Assembly: GCF_036032445.1 (NCBI RefSeq)
Contig: NZ_CP107932.1
Span: forward strand, 746,501-810,500
Source of the DNA: Nocardia sp. NBC_00416
Lineage (GTDB): Bacteria > Actinomycetota > Actinomycetes > Mycobacteriales > Mycobacteriaceae
Direction: 5' to 3'
DNA: 64,000 bases
The position numbers and the translations under genes are program-made. Below, one piece after another: positions 17,099 through 25,657 of the stretch. Numbering within the stretch: position 1 is the stretch's first letter; each line of letters begins with the position of its first letter. Below the pieces are notes generated by a model. The model saw nothing but the letters and a program-made list of their open reading frames with translations, searched no databases and was not told where the DNA came from.

Positions 17099-17878
17099 AT
17101 GACTTCCGATCCGCGCTGTCCGCTCGACATCGACGCCCTCGCCCGTCGCCTCGACGAGGCGCAAACCGGCGTCACAGACACGCCGAGCCTGAGCGACGAC
17201 CACGAACTCACCGTCGACAACGCATACGCCGTCCAATCGGCGCTGATCACACGCCGTGAGCACCGCGGCGAGACGGTAGTCGGTGTCAAACTCGGGTTCA
17301 CCAGCAAGGCGAAGATGGCACAAATGGGTGTTTCCGAGGTGATCGTCGGCCGATTGACCGACGTGATGGCCGTCGCCGACGGCGGAAAACTCGAACTCGG
17401 CCCCTTTATCCACCCCAGGATCGAACCCGAGGTCGCCTACCGGCTCGGGCGCGACGTCGATCTCGACGACGCCGGGACCAGTATCGAATCCTGCGTCGAC
17501 GCGATCGCACCGGCGATGGAGATCATCGATTCCCGCTACCGGGACTTCCGCTTCACCTACACCGACGTGGTAGCCGACAATACCTCGGCCGCCGCATTCG
17601 TGATCGGGCCGTGGCAGCCCGTGCATCCGGTGGCCGACCGGGCGGTGAGAATGCGGGTCGCCGGCGTAGAGGTGGTCGGTTCTACCGCGGCGATCCTCGG
17701 CAACCCGGTTCGGGCGTTGCACGCCCTTGCCGGGATCTGTGTTCGACGAAGAATTCCCCTGCGAGCCGGACAGGTGATACTCGCGGGCGCGGCGACCGCC
17801 GCGCTGCCGCTCGGCCCGGGCGCCGCCGAATGCGATATAGCGGGACTGGGGCGTGTGACGGTCGAGGTGACACGATGA
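17099..17878 (+). CDS. nbaG: 4-oxalocrotonate decarboxylase (hydratase/decarboxylase family)
   Basis: 259 residues of the 2-keto-4-pentenoate hydratase/4-oxalocrotonate decarboxylase family, Mg-dependent. Visible motifs: VVGVKLGFTSKAKM (about 59), the metal-binding IEPEVAYRLGR (about 107) and AIAPAMEIIDSRY (about 136), and ILGNPVRALHAL (about 199). It would convert 2-oxohex-3-enedioate to 2-oxopent-4-enoate and CO2. The two enzymes of the family are hard to separate by sequence; the decarboxylase is preferred because the deaminase is coupled directly downstream. ATG 17099 lies 55 bases after the dehydrogenase and overlaps the next gene by 4 bases. Confidence 0.75.
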   Translation: MTSDPRCPLDIDALARRLDEAQTGVTDTPSLSDDHELTVDNAYAVQSALITRREHRGETVVGVKLGFTSKAKMAQMGVSEVIVGRLTDVMAVADGGKLELGPFIHPRIEPEVAYRLGRDVDLDDAGTSIESCVDAIAPAMEIIDSRYRDFRFTYTDVVADNTSAAAFVIGPWQPVHPVADRAVRMRVAGVEVVGSTAAILGNPVRALHALAGICVRRRIPLRAGQVILAGAATAALPLGPGAAECDIAGLGRVTVEVTR

Positions 17879-18348
17879 CCGCAGCGCAGTCCCACACGTC
17901 GAGGGTGATCACCGGTCGCGCCACGCCGCGCGGGCGGTTCCCGCATGTGAAGGTTGTCGGCGACCTCATTTTCGTCTCCGGTACGAGCTCGCGCAGACCC
18001 GACAACACATTCGTGGGCGTCGAAGTCGATGAGATGGGAACGACGAATCTCGATATCCGGGCGCAGACCCGCGCCGTGATCGAGAATATTCGGGCAATCC
18101 TGCAAGAGGTCGGCGCCGATCTGTCCGATATCGCACAGATCACCACATTTCTAGTATCGATGAACGATTTCGGCGGATACAACGAGGTCTACGGCGAGTA
18201 CTTCGACGAGCACGGGCCCACTCGAACCACGGTTGCGGTGCATCAACTGCCGCATCCGCATCTGCTCATCGAGATACAGGCGATTGCACACCGGCGACCG
18301 GGACACACGGACGTCATCGACAACTACGACATCAAGGAACGGCCATGA
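17875..18348 (+). CDS. nbaF: 2-aminomuconate deaminase (RidA/YjgF family)
   Basis: 157 residues of the RidA superfamily. Typical features are GRFPHVKVVGDLIFVSG (about 17), TRAVIENIRAILQEVGADL (about 64), and TRTTVAVHQLPHPHLLIEIQAIA with the conserved Arg of the enamine/imine-binding cleft. Members of this branch hydrolyse 2-aminomuconate to 4-oxalocrotonate and ammonia. It is coupled to both neighbours by ATGA overlaps, so stoichiometric expression with the decarboxylase and dioxygenase is likely. Confidence 0.85.
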   Translation: MTAAQSHTSRVITGRATPRGRFPHVKVVGDLIFVSGTSSRRPDNTFVGVEVDEMGTTNLDIRAQTRAVIENIRAILQEVGADLSDIAQITTFLVSMNDFGGYNEVYGEYFDEHGPTRTTVAVHQLPHPHLLIEIQAIAHRRPGHTDVIDNYDIKERP

Positions 18349-18866
18349 CCGAGATTCCGGAGCCGATCGATTTCCAAGGCTGGATCGACGAGCACGAGCA
18401 CTTGCTGAAACCGCCGGTCAACAACCGGACCATGGCGCTCGGCAATGATTTCATCATTCAGATCGTCGGCGGTCCGAATCAGCGGACCGACTTTCACCTC
18501 GACCCGTACGAAGAGTGGTTCTACCAGGTCCGCGGTGATATCCATGTGAACCTGATGACCGACTCGGGGCCCCGGCGGGTGGATATTCGCGAGGGGCAGG
18601 TGTGGTTGTTGCCCGGCGATGTGCCGCATTCCCCGCAACGCCCCGATCCGGAGTCGATCGGGCTCGTCATCGAACGAGTCCGGGAGGAAGGCACTCTCGA
18701 GAAGTTCCAGTGGTACTGCCTCGATTGCGGGAGGTTGATCCACGAGATCGAACTACAGGTCCGCAACATCGTCGAAGACCTGCCACCGGTGTTCGCCGAG
18801 TTCTACGACGATCTGCAGGCCAGACAGTGCGGTAAGTGCGGTGCGCTACATCCGGGAAAAGGGTGA
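18345..18866 (+). CDS. nbaC: 3-hydroxyanthranilate 3,4-dioxygenase
   Basis: 173 residues, cupin fold. Iron ligands are visible in TDFHLDPYEEWFYQ (His about 51, Glu about 57) and GDVPHSPQRP (His about 95). A C-terminal rubredoxin-like zinc site (YCLDCG, then CGKCG) is typical of bacterial enzymes. It opens 3-hydroxyanthranilate to 2-amino-3-carboxymuconate 6-semialdehyde. Length is standard. The start overlaps the deaminase stop by 4 bases and the next gene follows after two bases. Confidence 0.95.
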   Translation: MTEIPEPIDFQGWIDEHEHLLKPPVNNRTMALGNDFIIQIVGGPNQRTDFHLDPYEEWFYQVRGDIHVNLMTDSGPRRVDIREGQVWLLPGDVPHSPQRPDPESIGLVIERVREEGTLEKFQWYCLDCGRLIHEIELQVRNIVEDLPPVFAEFYDDLQARQCGKCGALHPGKG

Positions 18867-18868
18867 CG

Positions 18869-19861
18869 ATGTCCGATATCATCGACATCCACACCCATTA
18901 CGTGCCCAAGGGCTGGCCCGACGTCAGCGCCGCGGGCGGCCCGGACGCGCCATGGCTGCGGATCGAATCCGAGCACGATGCAATGATCATGATGGGCAGC
19001 AGGGAATTCCGGCGCATCCAGTCCGATTGCTGGGACGCCGAGACCCGGCTGCGCGATATGGATGCCGATGGCGTACACACTCAGGTTGTTTCGCCCACGC
19101 CGGCATTCTTCAACTATGGACGCACCGGTGAGCAGGGCGCACAGATCGCTCGGATCTTCAACGACCTGGCCCTCGACATCATCGCGCCTGCACCGGACCG
19201 ACTGATCCCGTTCTGCCAGGTCCCCCTGCAGGACACCGATCTTGCCTGCCAGGAGCTCGACCGCTGCCTCGCCAATGGGCACCGCGGCGTCGAAATCGGC
19301 AACCACGTGGGCGACCGCGACCTCGACAGTGCGGGCGTCGTCACTTTTCTACAGCACTGCGCCGACCGCGACGTTCCGGTTTTCGTGCATCCGTGGGACA
19401 TGGCGAGTTCGCCGCGCCTGGACCGGTGGATGGGGCAATGGCTGACCGCCATGCCTGCGGAGACGCATCTTTCGATCCTGGCACTCATTCTCGGCGGCGT
19501 GTTCGACCGGGTCGACGAGCGGCTGAAGATCGGGTTCGCACACGGCGGTGGATCGTTCGCGTTCTGGCTGGGCCGCATGGAGAACGCCTGGCATCGCCGC
19601 AACGACGTCATCGGCACCTCCGAATACCCGCCGTCGCACTACCTCGGCCGGTTCTACGTCGACTCGGTGGTCTTCGACGACCGGGCGCTGCGTCTGCTCG
19701 TCGACACGGTCGGACCCGAACGGGTGATGGTGGGCAGCGACTACCCCTACCCACTCGGCGAACGACCGGTCGCGGCGGTCGTGGGCAAGAGCGATCACCT
19801 CGATGCCGCGACCAAGAAACTCATCACCCATCAGAACGCCGAGCGCTTTCTGGGGTTGTAG
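18869..19861 (+). CDS. nbaD: 2-amino-3-carboxymuconate 6-semialdehyde decarboxylase
   Basis: 330 residues of the amidohydrolase superfamily. DIHTHYVP at residues 6-13 supplies the two N-terminal zinc ligands; further ligands fit FVHPWDM (about 178), FAHGGGSFAFWLGR (about 228) and the metal Asp in VGSDYPYPLG (about 293). It decarboxylates the unstable dioxygenase product to 2-aminomuconate 6-semialdehyde, diverting it from quinolinate. ATG 18869 is used rather than the upstream in-frame ATG that lies inside the dioxygenase. Last gene of the five-gene operon. Confidence 0.95.
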   Translation: MSDIIDIHTHYVPKGWPDVSAAGGPDAPWLRIESEHDAMIMMGSREFRRIQSDCWDAETRLRDMDADGVHTQVVSPTPAFFNYGRTGEQGAQIARIFNDLALDIIAPAPDRLIPFCQVPLQDTDLACQELDRCLANGHRGVEIGNHVGDRDLDSAGVVTFLQHCADRDVPVFVHPWDMASSPRLDRWMGQWLTAMPAETHLSILALILGGVFDRVDERLKIGFAHGGGSFAFWLGRMENAWHRRNDVIGTSEYPPSHYLGRFYVDSVVFDDRALRLLVDTVGPERVMVGSDYPYPLGERPVAAVVGKSDHLDAATKKLITHQNAERFLGL

Positions 19862-20102
19862 CCGAGCGGCTCGCCACCGGGGCTGTTCATGCGCGACACT
19901 GGTGCCCGGCGAGATCGCTGGATCATAGCCGTGCCGACCCGGGCCTCTATCGACCGGGCCGGCGCCGTGTCCGTCTGCGCGCATCGGATGGGCCGGATAT
20001 CTGCCGTGAAAGAATTCATCAGCCGACCACACCTGGTCAGATGCCTTCTTTGGTCTAATATACGTAGGTGAGCATGGCCGAAGTGAGTGTAGGGAGATTG
20101 CG

Positions 20103-21029
20103 GTGGACCTCCCGCGGTTGCTGGACGGCAGGCTGAAGCTGCGTCACCTGACCCTGGTGGATGCGTTGACGCGACAGGGCAGCGTGATCGGCGCGGCTGC
20201 GACGCTGCATATCACCCAACCGGTGGCGACTCGCAGTCTGCACGATCTCGAGACGATCCTGGGTGTCTCGCTGTACGACCGCGGCCCGCGCGGGATCACA
20301 CCGACGATCTTCGGCGAAGCGTTCACCGCGCACGCGCGCGCGGTGCTCGCTCAGCTGAGCCAGGCCGGACGACATGTCGCCGAACTCGCCGACGCCGAGC
20401 GCGGCACCGTGGTCGTCGGAACCCACCTGGCGGGGTCGAATGTTCTGCTGCCGAAAGCTATCGCCCGATTGAAGAGGGATCGTCCGTTACTGACCGTGAT
20501 CGTCCGGGAGGCTTCGCCAGAAGCATTGCTCGTCGAACTGGAGGCCGGCCGCATCGACATGATCGTCGGTCGGCTCACCGCGCCGACCACCGAGACAGCG
20601 GTCCGCCAGCCCCTGTACGACGAGTCGGTCGAAATCTTCGCGCGAGTGCACCACCCCCTCACCGCCCGCACCGACCTGGCGTTGAGCGACCTCGCGGCCT
20701 ATCCATGGATCCTGCCGGGCACCGAGACGGTGCTGCGTGCGGAGTTGGAAGAACTCTTCGCGCGCAATGGCATGCCACTGCCGGAGAACCGAGTCGAGGC
20801 GACGTCATTTCTGACGGTCCGACAGCTGCTGCTCGAAACCGATCTCGTCGCGGTACTGCCCAGTCTGATCGGCCGGGACGACGATCGCCTGTGTGCACTG
20901 CCGATATCGCTCGACTCGATCGGTCACAGCGTCGGAATAACCATCGCGACGACACGAACGCTGAGCCCGTCGGCGAACGTCCTCGCCGACAATCTCCGTC
21001 GGATAGCGCTGCAAGGTCTACGGGAGTAG
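20103..21029 (+). CDS. LysR-family regulator of the hydroxyanthranilate operon (inferred)
   Basis: 308 residues. An N-terminal winged helix is seen at about 11-70 (LKLRHLTLVDALTRQGSVIGAAATLHITQPVATRSL, given in parts as LTLVDALTRQGSV and AAATLHITQPVATRS), followed by a linker helix and a substrate-binding domain with VVVGTHLAGSNVLLPKAIARL at about 100. It belongs to the branch with an extended N-terminus seen in PcaQ-like regulators of aromatic degradation. GTG 20103 follows GGGAGA. It is on the same strand 241 bases behind the operon. Regulation of that operon is inferred from position. Confidence 0.8.
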   Translation: MDLPRLLDGRLKLRHLTLVDALTRQGSVIGAAATLHITQPVATRSLHDLETILGVSLYDRGPRGITPTIFGEAFTAHARAVLAQLSQAGRHVAELADAERGTVVVGTHLAGSNVLLPKAIARLKRDRPLLTVIVREASPEALLVELEAGRIDMIVGRLTAPTTETAVRQPLYDESVEIFARVHHPLTARTDLALSDLAAYPWILPGTETVLRAELEELFARNGMPLPENRVEATSFLTVRQLLLETDLVAVLPSLIGRDDDRLCALPISLDSIGHSVGITIATTRTLSPSANVLADNLRRIALQGLRE

Positions 21030-21281
21030 AACCCGCCGCCCTACCCGACTCGGCGATCTTCCGCTCGTGAAAACGGCCCGCGGTCGGTGAGTCTCTGCGT
21101 CGTCGAAGCAGTCACGACGACTTGCCGGTCCGACCAGTAGCGAACGCGGAGAGCCGGCCGCGTTGCGCGGAGACGTGTCGGCTCGGACACACAGTGGGTG
21201 TCGGTGCGCGTACAGACCTGTCAGGTCCGAAGCCGAAGAATGGTGGTCGCTGAACGAACGCCGTTCGAAGGAGATTTCTAG

Positions 21282-21686
21282 GTGATGAATGCAAGGAAGA
21301 AAATCGCGGTGGGCGCGAGCGCAATCGGAATTGCCGCCGGAGTGGCGGTATTCCTCCCCGCCACTGCGTCCGCGGCAACGTACGGCGGTCAGTGCGGTCA
21401 GGGATATGACGTGATCGATTCGCGCGAACTCAGGGGCGGCACCGTTTACCTCACTTACAACGGTACGAAGAACTGCGTCGTCACCGTGCGGGACCGGCCG
21501 GGGAAACCCGTGCGGATGGGCGCCGGACTGCGGACGTCGAAGGATCACAGCAATGTGATCATCGATGATGCCGACTACACCGAGTTCGCCGGCCCGGTGA
21601 AAGTCGAAGCGAAGGGCGAGTGCATCGACTGGGGCGGTCTCATCGGCGACGACAAGTGGCAGACTTTCAAGGTGCATTGCGGCTGA
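21282..21686 (+). CDS. Spore-associated protein A-like secreted protein
   Basis: 134 residues with a clear signal peptide (cleavage near residue 31, ATASA/A). The mature part carries CGQGYDVIDS, YLTYNGTKNCVVTVRD and a late CIDWGG, so two disulfide pairs are possible. This pattern resembles SapA-like proteins described from Streptomyces spore surfaces and widely found in non-sporulating actinobacteria. GTG 21282 is placed eight bases after AAGGAG; ATG 21285 is the alternative. It stands alone. Confidence 0.7.
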   Translation: MMNARKKIAVGASAIGIAAGVAVFLPATASAATYGGQCGQGYDVIDSRELRGGTVYLTYNGTKNCVVTVRDRPGKPVRMGAGLRTSKDHSNVIIDDADYTEFAGPVKVEAKGECIDWGGLIGDDKWQTFKVHCG

Positions 21687-21848
21687 GCGGCACAGTGGGG
21701 TGAGTTGACGCGAGACCGAACGCGGCGTGGGTAGGGTTGCGGATATGTGAATCTCGAGCTCTTCCCATGAGGGCTGTTCTTCCGGAGCCCTCGGAAAAGT
21801 CAGTGCCGTCGGAGTCGGGACATGTGACTGAAGGGGCCGCAAGATTTG

Positions 21849-23360
21849 ATGCCGACAGGGTGGGCCAGGTTGCTTGCGCTGGTGATCGCACCGGCAGTCG
21901 TATTTCCCGCGGGGCCGGTGAGCGCCGATCCGGTCGAGGACATCGGTGGTGGGTTGGCGCGGTTCTATCACCAGCAGTTGGAATGGAAGTCGTGCGATGA
22001 TCCGGTTCTGGATGGTTCAGGGGCGCAGTGCGCGGGTGTCGTCGTACCGCTCGACTACAGCCGTCCGGACTACCGGACGCTGACGGTCATGATTTCCCGC
22101 ATCCAGGCTACGGATCCGGCCCGTCGGCGCGGAATCATGCTGTCCAATCCCGGCGGCCCCGGCGGTCCGGGCCTGGGTCTGATGGCCGGCGCCCGGCAGC
22201 CCTTCACACCGGAAGTGCGTGCCCGCTACGACCTGATCGGTATGGATCCACGGGGAGTCGGCCGATCGGACCGGGTGCACTGTGGGCTGCCGCTACCCAC
22301 CATGTTGTTCTCGGCGGGCTTCGATGTTTTCGGCTACGCGCGGGATGTGACCCTGGCTGCCGCCTTGGCCGCCTCATGTCTGGCCTCTGATCCCGAGAAG
22401 GCCCGGTACATCACCACCCGCAACACGGCCCGGGATATGGATGTCATCCGCGGCGTATTCGGCGAACGCGCGCTCAACTATTTCGGCGGCTCCTACGGTA
22501 CCTACCTGGGCGCGGTGTATACGCAGATGTTCCCTCGGCACAGTGACCGGATCGTGCTGGACAGCGCGATCGATCCGGACCGCTACTGGATCGGGATCTA
22601 CCAGGACATGGGCGCCACCAACGAGGCCGGACTGGACGACTGGGCGAACTGGGCCGCCCGTCACGATGCCGACTATCGGTTCGGCAGTACCGGGCCGCAG
22701 GTCCGCGCATTCGTCGAGGATCTGATCCGCCGCGTCGCGGCTCACCCGATCTTCGCGGACGGCGAAATCCTGGATGAACACGTCGTGCCACTGATGCTGC
22801 TGGCGTTCTTGTCGAACCCGAAACTGAACGCCGACCTCGCCGAAGTCGTACGTCTCGTCGCCGACGGAGTGTCCGGTCTGCCCATCGACACACAAGGGCT
22901 GAAGGCCAAGATCACCGGTGCCGTTCCGGTGGAGACCTCGGGAATGGCCGCTGTCCTGTGCGGTGATGAAGCGGCGCCGCGAGATCCCGCCTGGTACTAC
23001 CGCAACATCGAACGTGTCCGGGACACCCAGCCGGTGTTCGGTGCCTTCGCCAACAACATCACTGCCTGTGCCTTCTGGCCGGACCCGGTCGAGCCTGCCA
23101 CCGAAGTGCGCAACTCGACGCCGGCGCTGATCCTGCAGGCAACCGGTGACACCCGCACGGCCTATTCGGAAGGCGTCGCCATGCACCGGGCGCTGAGCGG
23201 ATCACGATTGGTCACCTTGGCCGATACCCGGATCCACGGCACCTTCCGCAACGGTCTGAGCCCCTGCCTGAACGATATCGTCAATACCTACCTGAGCGCC
23301 GGCACTCTCCCCGCCACCGATGTCACCTGCCGACCCGACTCCAGCTATTTCCCGGACTGA
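21849..23360 (+). CDS. Secreted alpha/beta hydrolase, tripeptidyl aminopeptidase-like
   Basis: 503 residues with a signal peptide (ending PVSA near 27). Motifs match the secreted aminopeptidase/TAP-like hydrolases of actinobacteria: SNPGGPGGPG oxyanion loop (about 98), GMDPRGVGRSD (about 131), nucleophile elbow GGSYGTYLG (about 216), DSAIDPD shortly after, a C-terminal TAP domain with PALILQATGDTRTAY (Asp) and RIHGTF (His). Probably a cell-wall or extracellular peptidase or esterase. ATG 21849 is used; TTG 21846 is directly upstream. No partner gene. Confidence 0.85.
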   Translation: MPTGWARLLALVIAPAVVFPAGPVSADPVEDIGGGLARFYHQQLEWKSCDDPVLDGSGAQCAGVVVPLDYSRPDYRTLTVMISRIQATDPARRRGIMLSNPGGPGGPGLGLMAGARQPFTPEVRARYDLIGMDPRGVGRSDRVHCGLPLPTMLFSAGFDVFGYARDVTLAAALAASCLASDPEKARYITTRNTARDMDVIRGVFGERALNYFGGSYGTYLGAVYTQMFPRHSDRIVLDSAIDPDRYWIGIYQDMGATNEAGLDDWANWAARHDADYRFGSTGPQVRAFVEDLIRRVAAHPIFADGEILDEHVVPLMLLAFLSNPKLNADLAEVVRLVADGVSGLPIDTQGLKAKITGAVPVETSGMAAVLCGDEAAPRDPAWYYRNIERVRDTQPVFGAFANNITACAFWPDPVEPATEVRNSTPALILQATGDTRTAYSEGVAMHRALSGSRLVTLADTRIHGTFRNGLSPCLNDIVNTYLSAGTLPATDVTCRPDSSYFPD

Positions 23361-23501
23361 CCAGGACGTGAGCCGACTGCGGTCGCGTCGATGACATCAG
23401 GGCCCACCCATTCGGCGAAGATCCCACCATCGGATCGGCCGAGTTCGGTTGGCGTAGTGCATTCGGCGGCTCGGGGGACGGACGGTGGCATGACGAGGGC
23501 G

Positions 23502-23544
23502 CCCCTACCCGGTTGCCGTGACGGCGACGCAACCGAGGTAGGGG
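23502..23544. terminator. Bidirectional terminator hairpin
   Basis: CCCCTACC/GGTAGGGG and GGTTGC/GCAACC form a 14-bp stem with a small bulge and a 12-base loop, between the convergent ends of the secreted hydrolase and the ten-gene catabolic operon. Confidence 0.6.
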
Positions 23545-23588
23545 CCGGTTCATCTGGTAGACGGACGTGGTCGTCCGGGCGCGGAGAA

Positions 23589-24107
23589 CTACTGCTGCGC
23601 GCCGAGGAAGCCCTGGTCGTCGAGAGAGAAAACCAATGCGGTCAGCGCGCCGATGTAGGAGTACTGCCGCATTCCCATGCACAGGCCGGTGGCGGTATGG
23701 GTCAGGGTGGACTGGATCGCTCCGCCGCCGAGTCCACGCGCGCCGCCCGCACCGGAGGTGATGTTGGAAAAGTGCACCTCTACCACCGGTTTGGTGGTCT
23801 CCTCGAGTGCGTGGCGGACCGCTTCCCCGACCGTCGTCAGCCCGGCAGGGTTGATGATGTACCCGTCGATGCGCTCGGCGGATTCGTGGATGAACTCGAG
23901 GATGGCGCCCTCGTAGTTCGATGAGAAGGTCGAAACCTCGACTCCGAGATCGCTGCCGAAGCCGACGACGAAGGCCTTCAGTTCGTCCAGGCTGCCGATC
24001 GCACCGTAGACCTTCTTGCTACGGGCGCCCAGGTTCGACATATTGGGGCCGTCGATCACGGCGATTCGATGACGCTTATCGGTGACGCGATTGATCGAAT
24101 GGGACAT
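23589..24107 (-). CDS. Type II 3-dehydroquinase-like protein with altered active site
   Basis: 172 residues. The flavodoxin-like dehydroquinase fold is recognisable from DGPNMSNLG (about 17), VYG (about 30), SSNYEGAILEFIHE (about 59), INPAGL (about 78) and EVHFSN (about 101). In true enzymes the segment after NPA contains HTS and the segment after VHxSN contains REPFR or a close variant. Here these read TTVG and a glycine-rich GAGGARGLGGG. The Arg, Tyr, Asn and last His positions are kept. It is the last gene of a catabolic operon, not near shikimate genes. It probably acts on another cyclic hydroxy-keto substrate; this is an inference. Confidence 0.7.
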   Translation of the reverse strand: MSHSINRVTDKRHRIAVIDGPNMSNLGARSKKVYGAIGSLDELKAFVVGFGSDLGVEVSTFSSNYEGAILEFIHESAERIDGYIINPAGLTTVGEAVRHALEETTKPVVEVHFSNITSGAGGARGLGGGAIQSTLTHTATGLCMGMRQYSYIGALTALVFSLDDQGFLGAQQ

Positions 24108-24118
24108 GGTGGTCCTTC

Positions 24119-24871
24119 CTACGTGTAGCGGAGGCCGGCGTCGACCAGCAGCGTCTGGCCGGTGATGTAGCCTGCCCCCGGGGAGGCCAGGAACTTCACC
24201 GCGCCGACGACGTCCTCGGCCGAGCCCTTGCGCTTGATGGCCTGCTCGGCGAGGATTCCGGCCCACTGATCGTCGGTGATCGTGCCACGAGGGATCTCGG
24301 TGACGATGCCGTGGGGGCTGACGACATTGACGGTCACGTTGTATTCGCCCAGCTCGGTGGCCAGCGATTTGCTCAGCGCCGAGACCGCGCCCTTCGAGGC
24401 GACGTAGTGCGCGTAGTTCGCGCGACCCGTGGTGACCACGGATGACGAGATATTGATGATGCGCCCGGATTTCTGTGCCTTCATATGCGGGGCTACAGCC
24501 TGGACGCACAGGAATGTGCCGCGGGAGTTCACGGCGAAGACCTTCTCCCATTCGTCGACATCGATTTCATCGAACGGCTTCATCACCAGGGTGGAGAAGA
24601 TGGCGGCGTTGTTGATCAGCACGTCGACGGTGCCGAACTTCGCCACGGCGGCGGCGACCATGGCGTCGACACTGGCCTTGTCGGCGACATCAGTGGTGAC
24701 GGCGAGTGCACTGCCGCCGGCCGCTTCGACCTCGGCCTGCACCGACGCCGCCTTCTCTCCGTTGAGATCGGCGATGACGACGGCGTCGCCGGCCGCGGCG
24801 AATTCGAGGGCGTATTGCCGGCCGATGCCCTGGCCGGCTCCGGTGATGATCACCGTGCGCTGCTCCGACAT
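24119..24871 (-). CDS. SDR-family oxidoreductase
   Basis: 250 residues, classical short-chain dehydrogenase. Cofactor loop TGAGQGIG (about 10), NNAA (about 87), catalytic Ser in NISSS (about 139), YVASK (Tyr about 155, Lys about 159), and C-terminal GYITGQTLLVDAG. The Asp in VIADLN after strand two favours NAD(H). The tyrosine is preceded by NYAHYVASK, so the tetrad is intact. Eleven bases separate it from the dehydroquinase-like gene and 30 from the upstream SDR. Substrate unknown. Confidence 0.85.
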   Translation of the reverse strand: MSEQRTVIITGAGQGIGRQYALEFAAAGDAVVIADLNGEKAASVQAEVEAAGGSALAVTTDVADKASVDAMVAAAVAKFGTVDVLINNAAIFSTLVMKPFDEIDVDEWEKVFAVNSRGTFLCVQAVAPHMKAQKSGRIINISSSVVTTGRANYAHYVASKGAVSALSKSLATELGEYNVTVNVVSPHGIVTEIPRGTITDDQWAGILAEQAIKRKGSAEDVVGAVKFLASPGAGYITGQTLLVDAGLRYT

Positions 24872-24901
24872 GATCTGGGTCCTTTCTGGGGGGGTGAGGT
24901 G

Positions 24902-25657
24902 TCAGGCCTGTGTGATGTGCAGGCTCGCGATGCCGCCGTCGATCGTGACGACAGTTCCGACGGACGAACGGTTGACCGGATCGGCCAGGTAGAGGACCGC
25001 GGCGGCGACCTCGGCGGGCGCGACCATCCGGCCGGTGGGTTGACGGCTCTCGTATTCGCGACGCCGCTGGACGGGATCGTCGGCGCGGGCGGCGAGTTCG
25101 GCCATGAACGGGGTGTCGACTGTGCCCGGGTTCACGGCGTTGACATTGATGTTCTCGGCGACGAGGTCGGCCGCCGCGGACCGGGTGAGTGCCTCGATGG
25201 CGCCCTTGGTGGCCGAATAGGCGCTGCGCTGCCGGAATCCCGATGTCGCGGTGCACGAGGACATGTTGATGATGGATGCCGCGGTCGATTCACGAAGGTA
25301 GGGCAGGGCTGCCCGGGTCACCCGGACGTATCCCAGGACATTGATGTCCCACAGCCTGCTCCAGTCGTCGAGGGTGCCGTCCTCGATGGTGCCGACACCA
25401 CTGACGCCGGCATTGTTGACGAGAGCATCGATACGACCGTGCTCTTCGCCGACAGCTCGGATCGCGGCTTCGACCGCGGCATCGTCGGTGACGTCCACGC
25501 GATGGACCGTGACACCGGCGGGCAGATCGGTTGCCTCGTCCCGATCGAGTACTGCCACCAGTGCTCCTGCGGCGATGAAGGCCTCGACACAGGCGCGGCC
25601 GATGCCGGCGCCTCCTCCGGTTACTACGACGACGCGGCCGGTGTGGTTGGTGGTCAC
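24902..25657 (-). CDS. SDR-family oxidoreductase
   Basis: 251 residues. TGGGAGIG cofactor loop (about 14), VLDRD (NAD preference), NNAG (about 86), Ser in NMSSC (about 136), YSATK catalytic pair (about 150-154), and GTVVTIDGG near the end. The start is GTG 25657, which overlaps the stop of the upstream hydrolase as GTGA; a much longer open frame upstream on this strand is a shadow of the hydrolase. A second dehydrogenase in the same operon suggests two successive alcohol/ketone steps. Confidence 0.85.
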   Translation of the reverse strand: MTTNHTGRVVVVTGGGAGIGRACVEAFIAAGALVAVLDRDEATDLPAGVTVHRVDVTDDAAVEAAIRAVGEEHGRIDALVNNAGVSGVGTIEDGTLDDWSRLWDINVLGYVRVTRAALPYLRESTAASIINMSSCTATSGFRQRSAYSATKGAIEALTRSAAADLVAENINVNAVNPGTVDTPFMAELAARADDPVQRRREYESRQPTGRMVAPAEVAAAVLYLADPVNRSSVGTVVTIDGGIASLHITQA

